A DNA stretch of 27,350 nucleotides from Auxenochlorella pyrenoidosa (taxonomy: Eukaryota > Chlorophyta > Trebouxiophyceae > Chlorellales > Chlorellaceae). Shown one piece after another: positions 8,536 through 19,847 of the stretch. The stretch lies in NCBI GenBank assembly GCA_001430745.1, contig KQ482003.1, positions 275,282-302,631 of the forward strand, in the 5' to 3' direction. How positions within the stretch are numbered: the first letter of the stretch is position 1; each line of letters opens with the position of its first letter. The translations under genes were made by a program, and so were the position numbers. The notes beneath the pieces are model-generated. The model was not told the origin of the DNA, did no database searches, and saw nothing but the letters and a program-made list of their open reading frames with translations.

Positions 8536-11500
8536 TCACCGCAGCGCTAGTCGCCGACCTGCGCGCTGGCTGGGCGCTGGCGCTGGCGCGCTGTCAAGCA
8601 CACACAGCTGATTGGCAGGGGAGGTGGCGCAATTGACGATCCGCCCGTCTGTCATGATGTCGATGGGAGACTCAGTTTGAAAGTATGCCCCCACAATGCT
8701 GTCCAGAGGGGTGGACGAGTCGTACAGCAGTGTAGCATTCCCGTCGGGGGCGTCCTGCAGCATCTCGTAAACTGCAGGTGGAGGGGCCGCGCAGCAGGTT
8801 ACTGGAACGCGTGAGGAACGCGCAGGCGAAGTTTTTGCAACGCAGACTAGCATGTGGTGGAGCTGTTGACCCTAGCTGCAGCAATTTGGCACTCTTGGCC
8901 TGGGGCTGAGGAAGCCCTCTGTGCCAAGCTCACAGTCGCCGCCCCGGGACATGTAGTCGTTGGTGATCAGGATGATGGAGCCATTGTACGATGCCAGAGG
9001 CATCGTGCTGCCGTTGACCAGCAGCTCTGCTGCCACTAGGCGGGAGTCTGCAGGGCGGGAGGATGGGTCAAACGAGAGCCGCATTCCACCCACCTGCAAC
9101 GCAGGGCTTTTAGCATTGTGAGAGCGCCTCTGGAGAATTCATGGAACCATCATTTTGATGAGTGCATGCTTGGAAGACAGCAAAGCATTCACCACCTCTT
9201 CTGTGAAAGCCTTCATTTGCTTGCCTGGGGGAACCGCCCAGCAGCGCTGTCATTCCCTGTCCAGCCACTGAGGCCGTTGTTGAGGGCTGCCAGCAAAGTG
9301 GGGCCGTCCACCTGCTTGGCCACTGCAGTGCACAGGCCGGGGTTGCAGCTTTGAGAGGCGCCTGCGGAAGCTGTTTGGATGCGGCCCTCTAGGCCTTGAG
9401 CCCCGACAGGCAGCCACGCTGGTGCGGCACTGCTGGCCGCAGCGCCGGGAAGGCTCCCAGCTGGCAGCATGCATCCTGCTGCACACGCGTCCGTCAAGGC
9501 CTTACCAAGCCAGTTGCCAAAGGGCCACACGGCGGTAACCTGCCCCGCCGTCACATTTCCAGCGGCGATGCTGGCACTGCGCAGGGGCAGCAGTAGGGGG
9601 GCAGGTGAGCTGCCCTTGTGGGGTGCATCCTCCTGCACCCAGCCACTCTCGTCTTCCCACCTGCCCTCGTGAGGACGGTGGCTATCCACACAGCACCTCC
9701 CCTCTGCTTCCTCCTGCTCACCGAATGCCTCCCCCATTCACCAGACACGCTGCAGGCATGCCGGGGTTCTGCTCCAGCAGGCCAGTATGAGTGGCCACGA
9801 ATTGCAGCATCGCCTCGCACTGCAAGTCGCCCAGGTTGCTCTCCTCATTCCTTACCTGCAGGCCACAGGCAAAGCAACATGCGATGGTCATTGTACACCT
9901 CGGCAAGTTCACCTGTTATAGCTGGCCTCCACTGCAGCCAGACGCCCTCCCTCAGCTGAGGCACGCCGCCACATGCCCTCCCTCCTTCCCGCCTGCCCAC
10001 CCCTAACACGCACCACCCCGCGATCGCCATCCAGCGCGACCAGGCTTTCGCCGATGACCTCGGCGTTGGCGGCATCAATGGGGCCAGACAGGGCATCCAG
10101 CATGGCCACGACAACGGGGTCATCTGCATGATGCACTTCATAGGGCTATGCTCAGCAGATCACCTGGCATAAGGCCCGCAGCAGTGCCGCTGCTAATTGG
10201 CTGTAAACAGACACACAATGAGAGCGGGTGCGGGCCCCCGGGCTTTGCCGCTCACCGGCAACAACGTTGGTGGAGTTGGTGCCACCCAGCAGCACTGGCT
10301 GGCCGCTGTAGGACACCAAGCCACGGCCTAGCTCCCATGTGGTGTTCAGCACGCCCAGGTAGCTGCAGGGGCAGGCATGGGAGGGGTTGAACAAGACTGC
10401 AGATTCCTTGTCCCAGCGCAAGAAGTGCAAGGCCAACGGGGGCAGTAAACCATGCCCCAGCAAGGGGCGCTGCTGGGACTGTTGAGCCCTCCCACCTCAA
10501 TCCCAGCCCCCCTACGTTTCCCTTGCACCACCCACCGCGAAGCATACAGCGCCTGCACCACGGGGATTGTCTTGTTGCCGGCGGCATTGGCCACGAGCGT
10601 TGGGTACGGCCCTTCCGCCACCGTGCTCTCGTTGGTTGGCGGCGACACCAGCAGCGGCGGCGGCTGCGCTGCCACCTGCTCCCCGCCCACTGGCTGCGGG
10701 GCTCCCCACAGGAGGGTGTGGGAGTGCCCGCCCACCAAGAGGTCGACGCCTGCTGCTGCCGGGCTGGCTGCCAGCTGGCGGTCGTCGTCGTACCCGATGT
10801 GGGTGAGCGCGATGATGATGTCGGCTCCGGCGGCGCGGGCGTCGGCCACGCAGCCCGGCAGCGTTTCGTCGTAGGGCAGGAACTTGACGGTGGGACCTGA
10901 GGATGATGGAAACATGGTATCCGGCAGAAAATGCGTCGTAAATGCGTTGGCTGCGTCTTTGGGAGCCAGCTGCGGTGCGATGCACGCTGCCTTGCCCAAG
11001 CTCTTGCTCCCTCCCCTGGTGCTGCACGCCTCCAGGCGTATCTGAGAGGGTGATGACCACCCCCTGCAACACCGCCTGCCTGTTGGTGAAAATCGGTTCT
11101 GTAAAACCCTGCGCGCCCTTCCTCCCTCCCACCCTCGCCTGGGCTGCTGGTTTCTGGCGTCTCCACAGAGGTCAACCCCACGATGCCCACCGTGGCCCCG
11201 CTCCTCTCCAGCTCAATCAGGGCGTAGCGCTGCACCAGGCCCTCCAGGGCGGGCTCCCCGCTGATGTCCACATTGCACGACAGGACCGGGAAGGCGCCGC
11301 TGATGTTGCGCGCAAACCCCTCCAGCCCGGCGTCTCCCGTGGGCCCATTGTCGAACTCGTGGTTGCCAATTGTCTGCAGTAGACAGGCAGGTTTCCGGGG
11401 TGGTGGGTACGGCGCATCCACCTTGATGCGCAAATGGCGCACTGGAGGAGCAAGGTGGCAGGATGGGGCAAGCAATGCAGGAGCCAGAGGCAGAAGCAGG

Positions 11501-12081
11501 AATACTGCTGTTGCTGCTGCTGCTGCTGTGCTGGTACTGCGTGCGTGCACTGCAGGGGGGCCAGCCGCGACTCACAAACGCCTGCACGCCGATCTGCTCC
11601 AGGAAGGCGGGCGCCACCTGGACGCCCTCCTTGGTGAAGACCGCGTCCCACAGGCTGCCCGTGTACTCGTCGCCGGCGTGCAGGACAAGCGTGTCCATAC
11701 CGCTCTGTGCTGCTGCCGCCTTGGCCTTGCTGATGGCGGTGGACAGGCGGGCAAAGCCGCCAAAGCACGCGGCAGACGTGTTGCCGGCGCACTGGGTGCC
11801 AAAACTCACGTCTGCCGGTTCGAAGCGGGCATCTGAAGAGGGCAAGATTGCGCATAGCGCTCAGGGTATTGAGAGGAGCTAGGCTGTGAGTGTGGCAGCG
11901 GCGCCTTGTGCGGTGCCGCAGCAGCAGGGGCGTGCAGCAGTCGGAAACCCCCTTGCAATCTCTCACGGTTGTCGTTCAGGTGGACAATGCTGAGCTGGAA
12001 GCTTGCTTCCTTGACTGCCTCTGCGAGCCCTACAAGAGCCAGCAGCAAGCAGGCAGCGGCCTGCGCGCGCCCCGCAAGCAT
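8536..12081 (-). CDS. Secreted 5'-nucleotidase / UshA-type metallophosphoesterase
   Basis: This family cleaves phosphate from nucleotides outside the cell, scavenging phosphate and nucleosides. Eleven exons give 629 aa: 12081..11967, 11832..11576, 11373..11133, 10896..10536, 10362..10256, 10123..10014, 9855..9722, 9576..9506, 9322..9225, 9093..8934, 8771..8536. Residues 1-22 are a signal peptide (hydrophobic core CLLLALVGLA). The metal site is complete: D37 and H39 in LNDNHARF, D93 in LHAGDEYTG, N128/H129 in IGNHEFD, H237 in LTHIGYDD, and H262/H264 in GGHSH. The C-terminal substrate domain shows SNLGDLQCEAM, LVNGGGIR, VWPFGNWL and ITNDYMSRGGD. Many N-x-S/T sites (NTS, NTT, NST, NDS, NGS) fit the secretory route. 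The C-terminus is PAPAP-rich and basic with no hydrophobic GPI tail, so secretion is more likely than membrane anchoring. Intron 9 is GC-AG. Confidence 0.93.
9094..9224 (-). other. GC-AG intron 9 of nucleotidase gene
   Basis: The exon ends CAG, the intron begins gcaagc and ends gcgttgcag. The join gives GRFPQVGGMRLSFD, matching the FLQVGG block of animal 5'-nucleotidases. No GT donor fits. Confidence 0.8.
9323..9505 (-). other. In-frame, stop-free intron 8 of nucleotidase gene
   Basis: It starts gtaagg and ends cactgcag. Its 183 nt equal 61 codons without a stop, so retention would add a Cys/Ala-rich insert. Splicing gives VWPFGNWLVAKQVDGPTLL, which matches the family without gaps, so the spliced form is taken as the normal one. 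Confidence 0.75.
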
Positions 12082-12675
12082 GCGCCTCGTTCGCTTTGCT
12101 CTGTTGCAGGGTGGTTTGTGCGAAGAGACGGTCTAATGGATCTTACAAGCGAGAAATTGCTGACGCCCGTGAGCAGAGCTTTTTGTTCTGCCCTGCCTGC
12201 TGCTCCAGCTGGCGCCGCTCCGGGATGCCACCTGTCGGAAGCCTTCTGCAGGTGCAGCTCGCAGGAGTGCCACTGGCTTGTTCTTGTCCCAAAAACTCTG
12301 ATTGTGCAATGAAAAGGTTCACTTGACCCCACACTTCAGCTCTTTAGCCATCAATCTGCTGGCCGCTGCTGCTCAGCATCCTGCATGAGTGTGCTCCCTG
12401 CTCGTCCAAAGATGTAAAAGTACTGGCGGAAGCGGAAAGACAGTGCAGTCCAGGTCTGGTAGCCTTGCTAGTTTGCAGCACGCAGTGGAACAATTCAGTG
12501 GTGCATGGTAAGAGCTGGCAGAGCGGCAGCGCTGTTGGTATGACAACGAAATAGAGAAGGGGGTCCTCGGGCAGCATGAGGGTTGAGGTGTGTCCTCTTG
12601 CACTCACACTTCGTGGGGAGCGAACGGAACATCACGGGCTGCAATATAGGGCCTGTTCTGACCGGCTGTTTGAGC
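12082..12675 (-). other. Intergenic: transporter 3' UTR and nucleotidase upstream
   Basis: These 594 bases lie between two leftward genes. The part above 12143 is probably transporter 3' UTR, because a TGTAA signal lies there; the remaining roughly 60 bases before the nucleotidase ATG must serve as its 5' region unless the promoter overlaps the upstream UTR. No other gene is seen. Confidence 0.55.
12143..12147 (-). terminator. TGTAA polyadenylation signal (transporter gene)
   Basis: TGTAA on the minus strand, about 530 bases after the transporter stop and about 60 before the nucleotidase start codon. TGTAA is the usual poly(A) signal in chlorophyte algae. A five-base match is weak by itself; position supports it. 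Confidence 0.45.
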
Positions 12676-15424
12676 TCAGACTGCATCGTCGCCAACTCGG
12701 TCGCACCTGGCGGCCCGCCCACGGCTGCTGCTGCTGGCTTTTACCTGTTCCTGGCAACCGGGTCCGCCATCTGCCGCACGCTTGCTCAGCCTCCATTGCC
12801 ACCACATGTACGTTGTAACGGAGGCCACAGTGATCACGGCGCCAGAAATCTGCGACAAAGAGGCAAGGTTTGACTGGTGGCTGCCCACAACACATAGGCT
12901 GCAGAGCTGGGCATGTGCATGGGCTGCTGCCCGCCCTGCCATGCCATGCCATGCCATGCCCTGCAGCTGCCCACCTGGACAGCGGACGAGACGACGGTGG
13001 TGTGCAAACTGATCTTTGTCTCCACAATGGCAGCCACAAGGCGCAGGCCTGAAAAAGGGCATGTGAAGGGGAGACAAGGTCAGCATCGAAACGCGCTGCT
13101 TGCTGCTTTGCTGCTTCAGGCAGGAATTGCGAGCCCAAGCTATTTGTACCAAGCAGGGGCAAGCTGGCGCCGCACCATAAAACATGGCGATGGTTGGTGC
13201 GCCCAGCACCCAGGTGGCGTTCTGCAGAGGCAGGACGCCAGAGCGGACGGCATTCGAGTCAACCCAAATGCGATGTCACATGCGTCAGCCGCGTCCAACT
13301 GCCATGGCCCTTCACAAGGGCAATGCATTCTCGGTCATTGGAGGCAGCTGCAGCCGGATTCAACTGCATCAAAACAACAAGCAGCCTGTGAAACAGGGAG
13401 GGATGCTGCTGCCGGGGGCGGCCTCACGATGAGCAGGTAATTGAGACCCACGCACACCACAGCTCCTGTGAGCACCAGCACCGCCCAGCTGCTGGCATCC
13501 CAGCCAGCAAACTGGCCCGCCCAGTCGGCGCCCTCGATGGGCAGGCTCAGGGCCAGCAGCACCGCGATGCTGAACACAAAGGTGGAGCACTGCGGGGAGG
13601 CGGGAAGCAAGCTACAAGAGGTCTCCTATGCACAGTGCACAGCAGCAGCCCAGGCTGGAAGCCCTCCAGGCTCGCTAGCAGCGTAGGTCTGCGCCCAGAG
13701 TGCGGTGCAGCATGCGCAGCGGGCTGTCGTGCCTGGATCAGCGGGCTGGTGAATCCCAGGCGTCGTGAGGCCTGCAGCGACACAAAGTACACCACCGTGC
13801 AGGCCATGCTGCAGACCGACAGGCCCAGGCCCAGCCAGCCGTGCGGGCTGTTGAGGCCGCCGGTGGTGCTCTGCAGCTCGGGAGGCTGGCGAGCTGTGTG
13901 AGCATGCATGCAGGCATTGCAGCCGCGCCTGTGGCAGCTTGGGGTGCGCAAGTCAGGTCCCAGACCAAGCATGTGCCGCCCCGGCCCTGTTAACTTGTGC
14001 CACTCTGGGCGTGCCCCCGCAGCTGGGCTCACCTTTGAAATGGAGGGTACAATGACCATGCAGGCCCCCGCCAGCATCACCACGCTGCACAGGCGTTTGG
14101 AGGAGGCTGAGCAATAAGCCTGCCGCCCAAGCTTGCTAGCCGACAGAATGGCAAACGCAGAGAGCGGCAGCGCTGACAGCGACCTGCTGCCATGCAGTGA
14201 GCGGGAGGGGCCCACCTGCAGGGCCAGATGAGCAGAGGCAGGCGGTGGCCCAGCAGGAAGCGCTGCACCAGGGCCACACCCAGCACCCCAAAAAGGTTGA
14301 CCAGCTGGACTGCAGGGATGTGACGGCAGTGAGGAGGCGCATTGGGCAGGCTGCCCGGCAGGCAGCCGAAATGCAAGGCCGGTGGGGCGTGCGGTTGCAC
14401 CACAGCATGCTCAGCATGCTGTCCGCCCTCTAGCACTCCCTGGAAATATGCATACTCCTCACCAAGGGAGGGGTCTACAAACCCGGGAGCCACCATTTGG
14501 CAGATGAAGGCGCCGCTGTTGGCGCAGGTGATAGCTGCCAGCGCCCCAACAGACACCAGCCGGGGCCGGGCCGCATGCAGCTGAGCGATCCGCTTGCTCA
14601 CGCCACTGCTATCTTGCAACCGCCGGCCAGAGTCTAGCCGCTCCTTTGGTGCAACCTGGACAGGCGCAGCCGCAGATTGAGAGACATCCATGGAGAGTGC
14701 ACCGCTGCCCCCTGGCCGCAACACCGGGATGCCAGCGGCTGCGCCGCTGCTGGCACCGACGCGCTGCACCGTGCAGCCTGGCCGCAGCTTCGCCTTGTCC
14801 TCGGTTGGTGCACAGCTGTCGGCTGCACTGGTCTTAAAGCTGCTTTGACTGCTGCTGGCACTGCAACACTTTGTTTTTCCACTGCTCTCCTTGCTGGTAG
14901 CCCAGATCCGGCCCTGCTCTGCCAGCCAGGCAACCGCTATACTGCAGCCGTGCACGACCATCAGGCCAGCAAGGGCGAACAGGCTGACCAGCAGCCCTGC
15001 CCGCAGCGGCAGCAGCGGCGGCGCCGGCTTCACCTGCAGTGTGGTGTAGATGCCGTATCAAAGCAGGGTGTGGTTCGTTGTAGTCAGCACGGTGGCAGTT
15101 TTGGCGCTCCCTTCCCTGGTGTGCAATCACCAGAGCTTGATGGATCTGTAGCGCCGCAATGCCCACTCAAGCCGCCAGCATGAAGCTGTGCCTGGTGCCC
15201 GCCTCTGCACTTCTTGCCTGCAGAAAGCGGTTCAAGACTCCAAACAGAGCAACCAGCACGTGGGCCATGGTTGCCACTCCGAGCCAGGCCAGCAGCCAAA
15301 GGCCCGTGGGCGGCTGCGGCGGCGGTCCAACACCTGCAGCTGCTGTCATCCTCAGGCGGCCTTTAACCCTGTGCCTCGGCTGAATACAGAACGAAAGCGT
15401 CAAGGGTTTGAGAGATTCGCTCAT
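12676..15424 (-). CDS. EamA/DMT-superfamily membrane transporter, ten helices
   Basis: Nine exons join in phase: 15424..15218, 15033..14463, 14309..14216, 14084..14033, 13870..13733, 13589..13428, 13221..13176, 13048..12975, 12849..12676. The product is 505 aa from the first ATG, or 480 aa from the second in-frame ATG at 15349, which I prefer because the first 25 residues are basic and unconserved-looking. About ten hydrophobic helices fit the drug/metabolite transporter fold, among them WLLAWLGVATMAHVLVALFG, FALAGLMVVHGCSIAVAWLA, LVSVGALAAITCANSGAF, VQLVNLFGVLGVALVQRFLL, AVLVLTGAVVCVGLNYLLI and AVITVASVTTYMWW. A Ser-rich loop of roughly 95 residues separates helices 2 and 3. The substrate cannot be read from the sequence. 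Introns 1 and 5 use GC donors. Fold assignment is moderately sure; exon joins are well supported by phase and helix continuity. Confidence 0.8.
12937..12960 (+). repeat. Pentanucleotide repeat (ccatg) in transporter intron
   Basis: About four to five copies of ccatg/tgcca lie in intron 8 of the transporter gene (between exons 13048..12975 and 12849..12676). It is a simple tandem repeat with no coding role. Confidence 0.85.
13590..13732 (-). other. GC-AG intron 5 of transporter gene
   Basis: The exon ends ATCCAG and the intron begins gcacga; it ends ccccgcag. Phase 0 on both sides. No GT donor downstream keeps the frame without a long unconserved extension. The donor fits GC consensus less well than the others (gcacga rather than gcaag). 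Confidence 0.6.
15034..15217 (-). other. GC-AG intron 1 of transporter gene
   Basis: The exon ends CTGCAG and the intron begins gcaaga; it ends cacactgcag. Phase 0 on both sides; the join places helix 1 (ending NRFLQ) before VKPAPPLLPLRAG, the start of helix 2. Confidence 0.7.
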
Positions 15425-16862
15425 CTATGCATCTGTCCAGATGGCAAAGGCAGCTCTGAACCTGTGCTGTAGCTGCAGAATCTCCCCTGCTGGAGAGCCT
15501 GCAGCAGCCACACCCCAGTCCTCCCTTCCACATTTACTTCTGACAGCCTGCACTGTGACCAGAAAGTCTGCTTACATTCCGGTAGAGGGGCAGGTCTGCC
15601 CCTCGACCCGACAGCAAAACTGGAGCCGGGCCCAGTGAACAGTCAAGATCGGCAGGGTCCAGGGCGCCCGCAGGAAAAATGAAAACAGTTGGGAATTGAG
15701 ACGGGCACAGGGCGATGACAGGAGGGCAACAGCTGCATGTGCTGTTTCATGACAGGTGGGCAATTGCAAGCGCTGGGCAGTTCAGAGGACCATCTAGGGT
15801 ACATACAAGTAGAGGAACAAGAGGAGGCGAGCGCGGGCTACAATCAAAGTCAGCGGGGCAAGGATTATCATTCCTAATGTAAAGCATGAAGGGGGCGAGT
15901 GTGGTGTGGGCGTGCGACACAGCCCAACGGCAGCGCATGTGGGAGGGCGGGAATGGACCTCGTGTCACGCGCACAACCGCAGGGCCGGGCTGTTGGTTGG
16001 TATTAGCGGGTGCACAGCGCGTGCGTTGTCCTTCAAAAGGCAGGGGGGAGGAGAAAAGGCTGGCCCACAGGCAGTCGGCTGGCCAAGGGAGTTCAAGGGA
16101 GGGAATGCAGGAGGAGCGAGTGCAAATGCAGCAAAGCTGCAGGCCTCAGAGGGCAGCTTCAGGCCGGCTTGGCAATGATCAAGCGGAGAAAGAGACCGCG
16201 GCGTGTGCAGAGGCTTCAGCGGGGATGCACCTGAAAAGATTGGTGGGGTGGGGCAGCATGCAAACCACCCGTCGCAGCTGGGGTCGAGATCAAACAGGAG
16301 TAAAGTGGACGCGGAAACACGATGGGGCACGCAGGCAGGCCCCAGCGCACTTGGCAAAGCTGCAGCCATCGAATTCGTGCGACTTCAGGACGCGACACTA
16401 GGATCAAGGAGCAGGAAGCAGCGGTTAAAAGAATAAACGTTTCTAATGCTGTGAGTGTGCAGGTATCTGGGAATGCGGGTGCAGGTGTGGCAGAGGAGCA
16501 GAGCTGGTGCACACAGCAAGGGCAGCAACAGGCAGGTTGACCAGACGTAGCAGCCTGGTCACCAGCCCTGGACTTGCTGCAGCAATGATGCAGCAGCGGT
16601 GCCGCCACGGCACTTCTTTTCGAGGCTCACCGGTGCGCTGTGCTTGCGGCTGCAGGGAGGGAAGGGCAACACAGCGCGGGTGTGAAAGGGCGATGTGCAG
16701 ATGGACAGGGGCACGAGCCGCGGATTTGTGCGAATGCCGCTGCAGCTGGCAATGAGTCCACCTGCCTTTCACAAGGGGATCGAGTTAAGATCGAGCCCCA
16801 TTGACAATGCTGCGCAACGCCGCCCAGGCAGCGCGCCCAGGATTAGGGGGTGCTGAGGGCAC
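15425..16862 (-). other. Gene-free 1.4 kb: probable long 3' UTR of PP2C
   Basis: No ORF here on either strand has a recognisable domain or joins in phase to a neighbour. The stretch is visibly less GC-rich and less repetitive than coding exons. A TGTAA on the minus strand at 15572-15576 suggests that the PP2C transcript runs to about 15555, giving a 3' UTR of about 1.3 kb. The roughly 150 bases left would be the transporter's upstream region. A missed small or non-coding gene cannot be excluded. Confidence 0.5.
15572..15576 (-). terminator. TGTAA polyadenylation signal (PP2C gene)
   Basis: TGTAA on the minus strand, about 1.29 kb after the PP2C stop codon and about 150 bases before the transporter's first ATG. 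It is the only such motif I find in this gap. Role inferred from position and the known chlorophyte signal. Confidence 0.4.
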
Positions 16863-19847
16863 TCACGCTAGCTCTGCCTGTCGGGGCGGCTCCGCGGGGC
16901 TGCTCTGCAGGCTGAGGGCACGCACGAGCCGCGGCGAGAGCTGCTGTGCCAGCTCCACAGCGTCCTCCTCTGCAATGGGGCAAAGGGGGAGGGGCCCAGA
17001 CGGCGGGGCGGCGGCTGGTGGGAGGATGCCACGCGGCTGGGCACTGGGGAGAGGCACGCAGGGGTCGAAGGCAGCGGTGCCACCGGCCCTCTGAAGCCGC
17101 CGTTGATTCAACAGGATTTCTTTGAAGGGGGAGCTGGCGCACCTGAGCTCATGGACGCGACGCTGTGGCCAAAGACACCGTACAGCCCGTCGGCCAGGCT
17201 GCGCGGGGAGGCGCGGTGCACGCTGCTGCTGCTGGAGCGGCTGCTGCCGGCCACCGCCAGGCTAGGGGCGCGGCCCAGCTCGGCGGGGGTCCACAGCGCG
17301 GAGTCTCCCTCGTACAGCAGCCCCACAGACGTTGCCCGCCGGCAGCCGCGCACGCTGGGGTCACGAGGGGCGCCGCTGCGCACGCTGCGTTCGCTGCCGC
17401 CCAGCGACGCGCTCAGCCCGGCGTGCACGCTGCGGCTGCCCCGCGCCGGCAGGGCGCTGCAGCCGCGCGCAGAGCCGCCGCGGGCAGAGCCGCCGCGCAT
17501 GCTGCGCTCGCGCCCGCTGCGCGCGCTGCCGTTGTGGCTCCAGTCGGGGTCTGCAAGCCTGACTGCTGGCCTCGCGAAGCAGGCAAACAGGCCCCGGCGC
17601 GGCGCTGCACGTGGGGGGGCGGGTGGCAAGGTGAAACTCGGGCTCAGCATTGCCTGAGGAAGGCCGGCCTGCAGCCTGACCAGGCAGCGCAAATGGACCG
17701 CACCTGCCATGTCCGGCTTGTCTGCAGTCAGGCTGCAGCCGCTGAACCAGCAGCGTTGCAGACGCCCCAGCCCTTGAGCGCAGCCCCGTTCCTCACCGGG
17801 TGCCGCCTGTTCATCGTCGGGGTGCATGGCCGGGCCTGCAGGCTGGTCCATGGCCAGGCTGGACAGCTGGGGATCGCTCAGCACGCTGCGGAGCCGGCCC
17901 TGGAACTGCGGGGTTGCAGGGGGGCGAGAGGACAGCGGGATGAGTGGCCAGGGATGGCTGCCACAACTCTGCACTCACGCGCCAGCAGGAAGAGCAGCCG
18001 TGCACAAGCACGGTGTTGGTTTCTGAGAGCAGGGAGCATGTTGGGCCAAGGCCCGTCGTTGCCATGCAACAACAATACTGTTCTGGCCATGTCACCGGCC
18101 GCCCTTAAACACCCAGTATGCCCATCTGCTAACCTGCTTGCAAACGTCGCCAAAGTCCCGACAGCTCTCAGGCAGGAAGTCTGCTACAATCACTGCATGA
18201 CATGTACAGGCGGCACAAATCAGGGTCAGGTTGGGCACGGGGAGGGGCACCACAAGTGTCCAACCTGTGGCACCGCATCCTTCTCTGCTGCCCTCTGGTG
18301 CACATCAGCCCTGCCACCCCCTGCAGGATTGCAGCCCCTCACTCAGCGTGGCCAGCCCGCTGCCCTGCCCCAGTGAGCGCCCCACCTGTGATGTCGTCGC
18401 GCAGCAGGCCCCCCAGCGAGGCCGCCACGCTGGCGACAGCCTGGTTGGCGGCGGCCTTGGGGGTGGGCTGCCCGCGCAGGACGCGGGCCACGCGCCCCGC
18501 CGGCATCGCGTCCCACAGCCCGTCGGATGCGACAACGAGCCGGGCGCCCGTGGCTGGCAGCTTGAGCTGCAGAGATGGCAAGGGAGGGGCGCTGGCAGGG
18601 TGGGCACCCTGCTGCGCATCCTGCAGCAAAACAGTCCTGGTGGGCAAGGCGGCTGGCATGGCGGGGCGCAATGGCAGGCTGCCAGGCTTGTTAAGAGGCC
18701 GCCAGCACCCACCTGGCGGATGTGTGGGCTGGCTATGAGGATTTCGCCAATGTCCCGGTCCCCAATGGCTCGCGCCACCATGCTGCAGCGGAGAGGGTAA
18801 GCCAGCAATGCGCAATGTCCATGCAAAGGGGTGCGGCAGCGGTCGACTCACATACAACCCATGCCAACCCGCAGCATGTCAAGCAGCCAGCTCCGGTGGG
18901 CCGCCCGCTTCTCCCATTCCGCCAAACACACACACACCGAGACCCTGCCAGCCCGGGCGTCTCACATGCCGCCTGGCCAGAGGCGCACGGGGCCCACGCC
19001 CTCGTGCGCGCCGCGCGACGGCCCCGCGCCGTACTCGTTCAGCCTGGCCAGCCGGCCGCCAGCCGCCTCCAGCCGCGCCAGCTCGGCGGGGGAGGCGCCG
19101 ATGCGGTGCTCCTGCGTCAGCTCCACCACCTCTGCGCCCGTGTCCAGGGTGGCGCGCGAGTCGCCCACGTTGCCCACCGTCAGCACGCCGCCCGGGCTGG
19201 CCAGCGCCACGGTGAGGGTGCAGCCTGCAGGGCCGGGATGGCGAGGGGGGGGGGGGGGCATCTATTGATGGTTGCCAGGCCGTCTGCCCCCGGCGACGCA
19301 TGCTGTTGTGCCCCCCCAGGGTGCCCTGCTGCCTACTCACCGGCGCCGTGGCCCCAACCTGCCCTGCGTGCAGTACCTGTCCTCACGTGTCTGGATGTGC
19401 ACAGGCCCGCCCAAACGCCCACCTGACTGCATGTACTTGCTGCAGATGGCATCGTTGATGGCCAGGAAGGTGCGCGCCAGCGCAGCCCTGACCGCCTGTG
19501 GCTGGGGATCGGCGGCGCGCCCCAGCTGCCGCAGCAGCTCCCCCTCTAGAAGCGCAAGAACCGCCTTGGCTGCCTGCGAGCCGTTGTGCCCATCCGCCAC
19601 AGCGTAGAGCGCCAGGCCAGAGGGAAGCAGGGACTTGCGCACAATGCTCACATCCTGGGGGGAGGAGGAATAAACACCGGGGGTGACGCAGCTGTGCAGG
19701 GACGGCGTCGGCGGCAGGAAGGGACCACCTGCCAAACCCCTCGGGCAGGCTCACCTCGCCCTTGGTGACGCAGTAGCTGACGTGAAACGCGCTCCGCAGG
19801 TCCGGGTTGGAGGTGGGCCCACTTTGGGTGCCAAGGGGGAGGGTCAT
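16863..19847 (-). CDS. PP2C-type Ser/Thr protein phosphatase with long tail
   Basis: PP2C enzymes are Mg/Mn-dependent phosphatases that remove phosphate from Ser/Thr. Nine exons give 505 aa: 19847..19755, 19654..19423, 19224..18966, 18782..18713, 18566..18386, 18192..18134, 17905..17797, 17550..17143, 16969..16863. The catalytic domain fills residues about 20-290 with all key motifs: TKGED (E31, D32), VADGHNG (D52), VGNVGDSRA (D130), QEHRI, WPGGIMVARAIGD, VASDGLWD (D233) and DDITVIVADF (D276). The metal ligands are therefore intact and the enzyme should be active. Residues about 299-505 are a low-complexity tail rich in Ser, Arg, Gly and Ala with a tandem RGGSA motif, ending in a short helix-like EEDAVELAQQL segment. 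No transmembrane or clear targeting segment is seen, so a cytosolic or nuclear place is likely. The start ATG gives the first PP2C strand at once; no longer frame is supported. Confidence 0.93.
19245..19258 (+). repeat. G14 homopolymer in PP2C intron 2
   Basis: Fourteen G on the plus strand are fourteen C on the gene's sense strand, lying about 20 bases upstream of the AG acceptor of PP2C intron 2. It takes the place of the usual mixed pyrimidine tract. Confidence 0.9.

Noticed and set aside
11133..11138. A ninth GC donor for nucleotidase intron 3 (cag|gcgagg just upstream)
   Set aside because: A canonical GT donor (gagg|gtggga) a few bases later keeps the same phase and gives an equally good protein, so the GT site is preferred.
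12930..12965. Short direct repeats as a CRISPR-like or attachment-site feature
   Set aside because: It is a simple ccatg microsatellite inside an intron, with no spacers and no mobile genes nearby.
15965..16369. Minus-strand ORF of 134 codons in the gene-free stretch
   Set aside because: Composition is Pro/Ala/Ser-rich without a domain, and no splice sites join it in phase to either neighbour. Chance ORFs of this size are common in GC-rich DNA.
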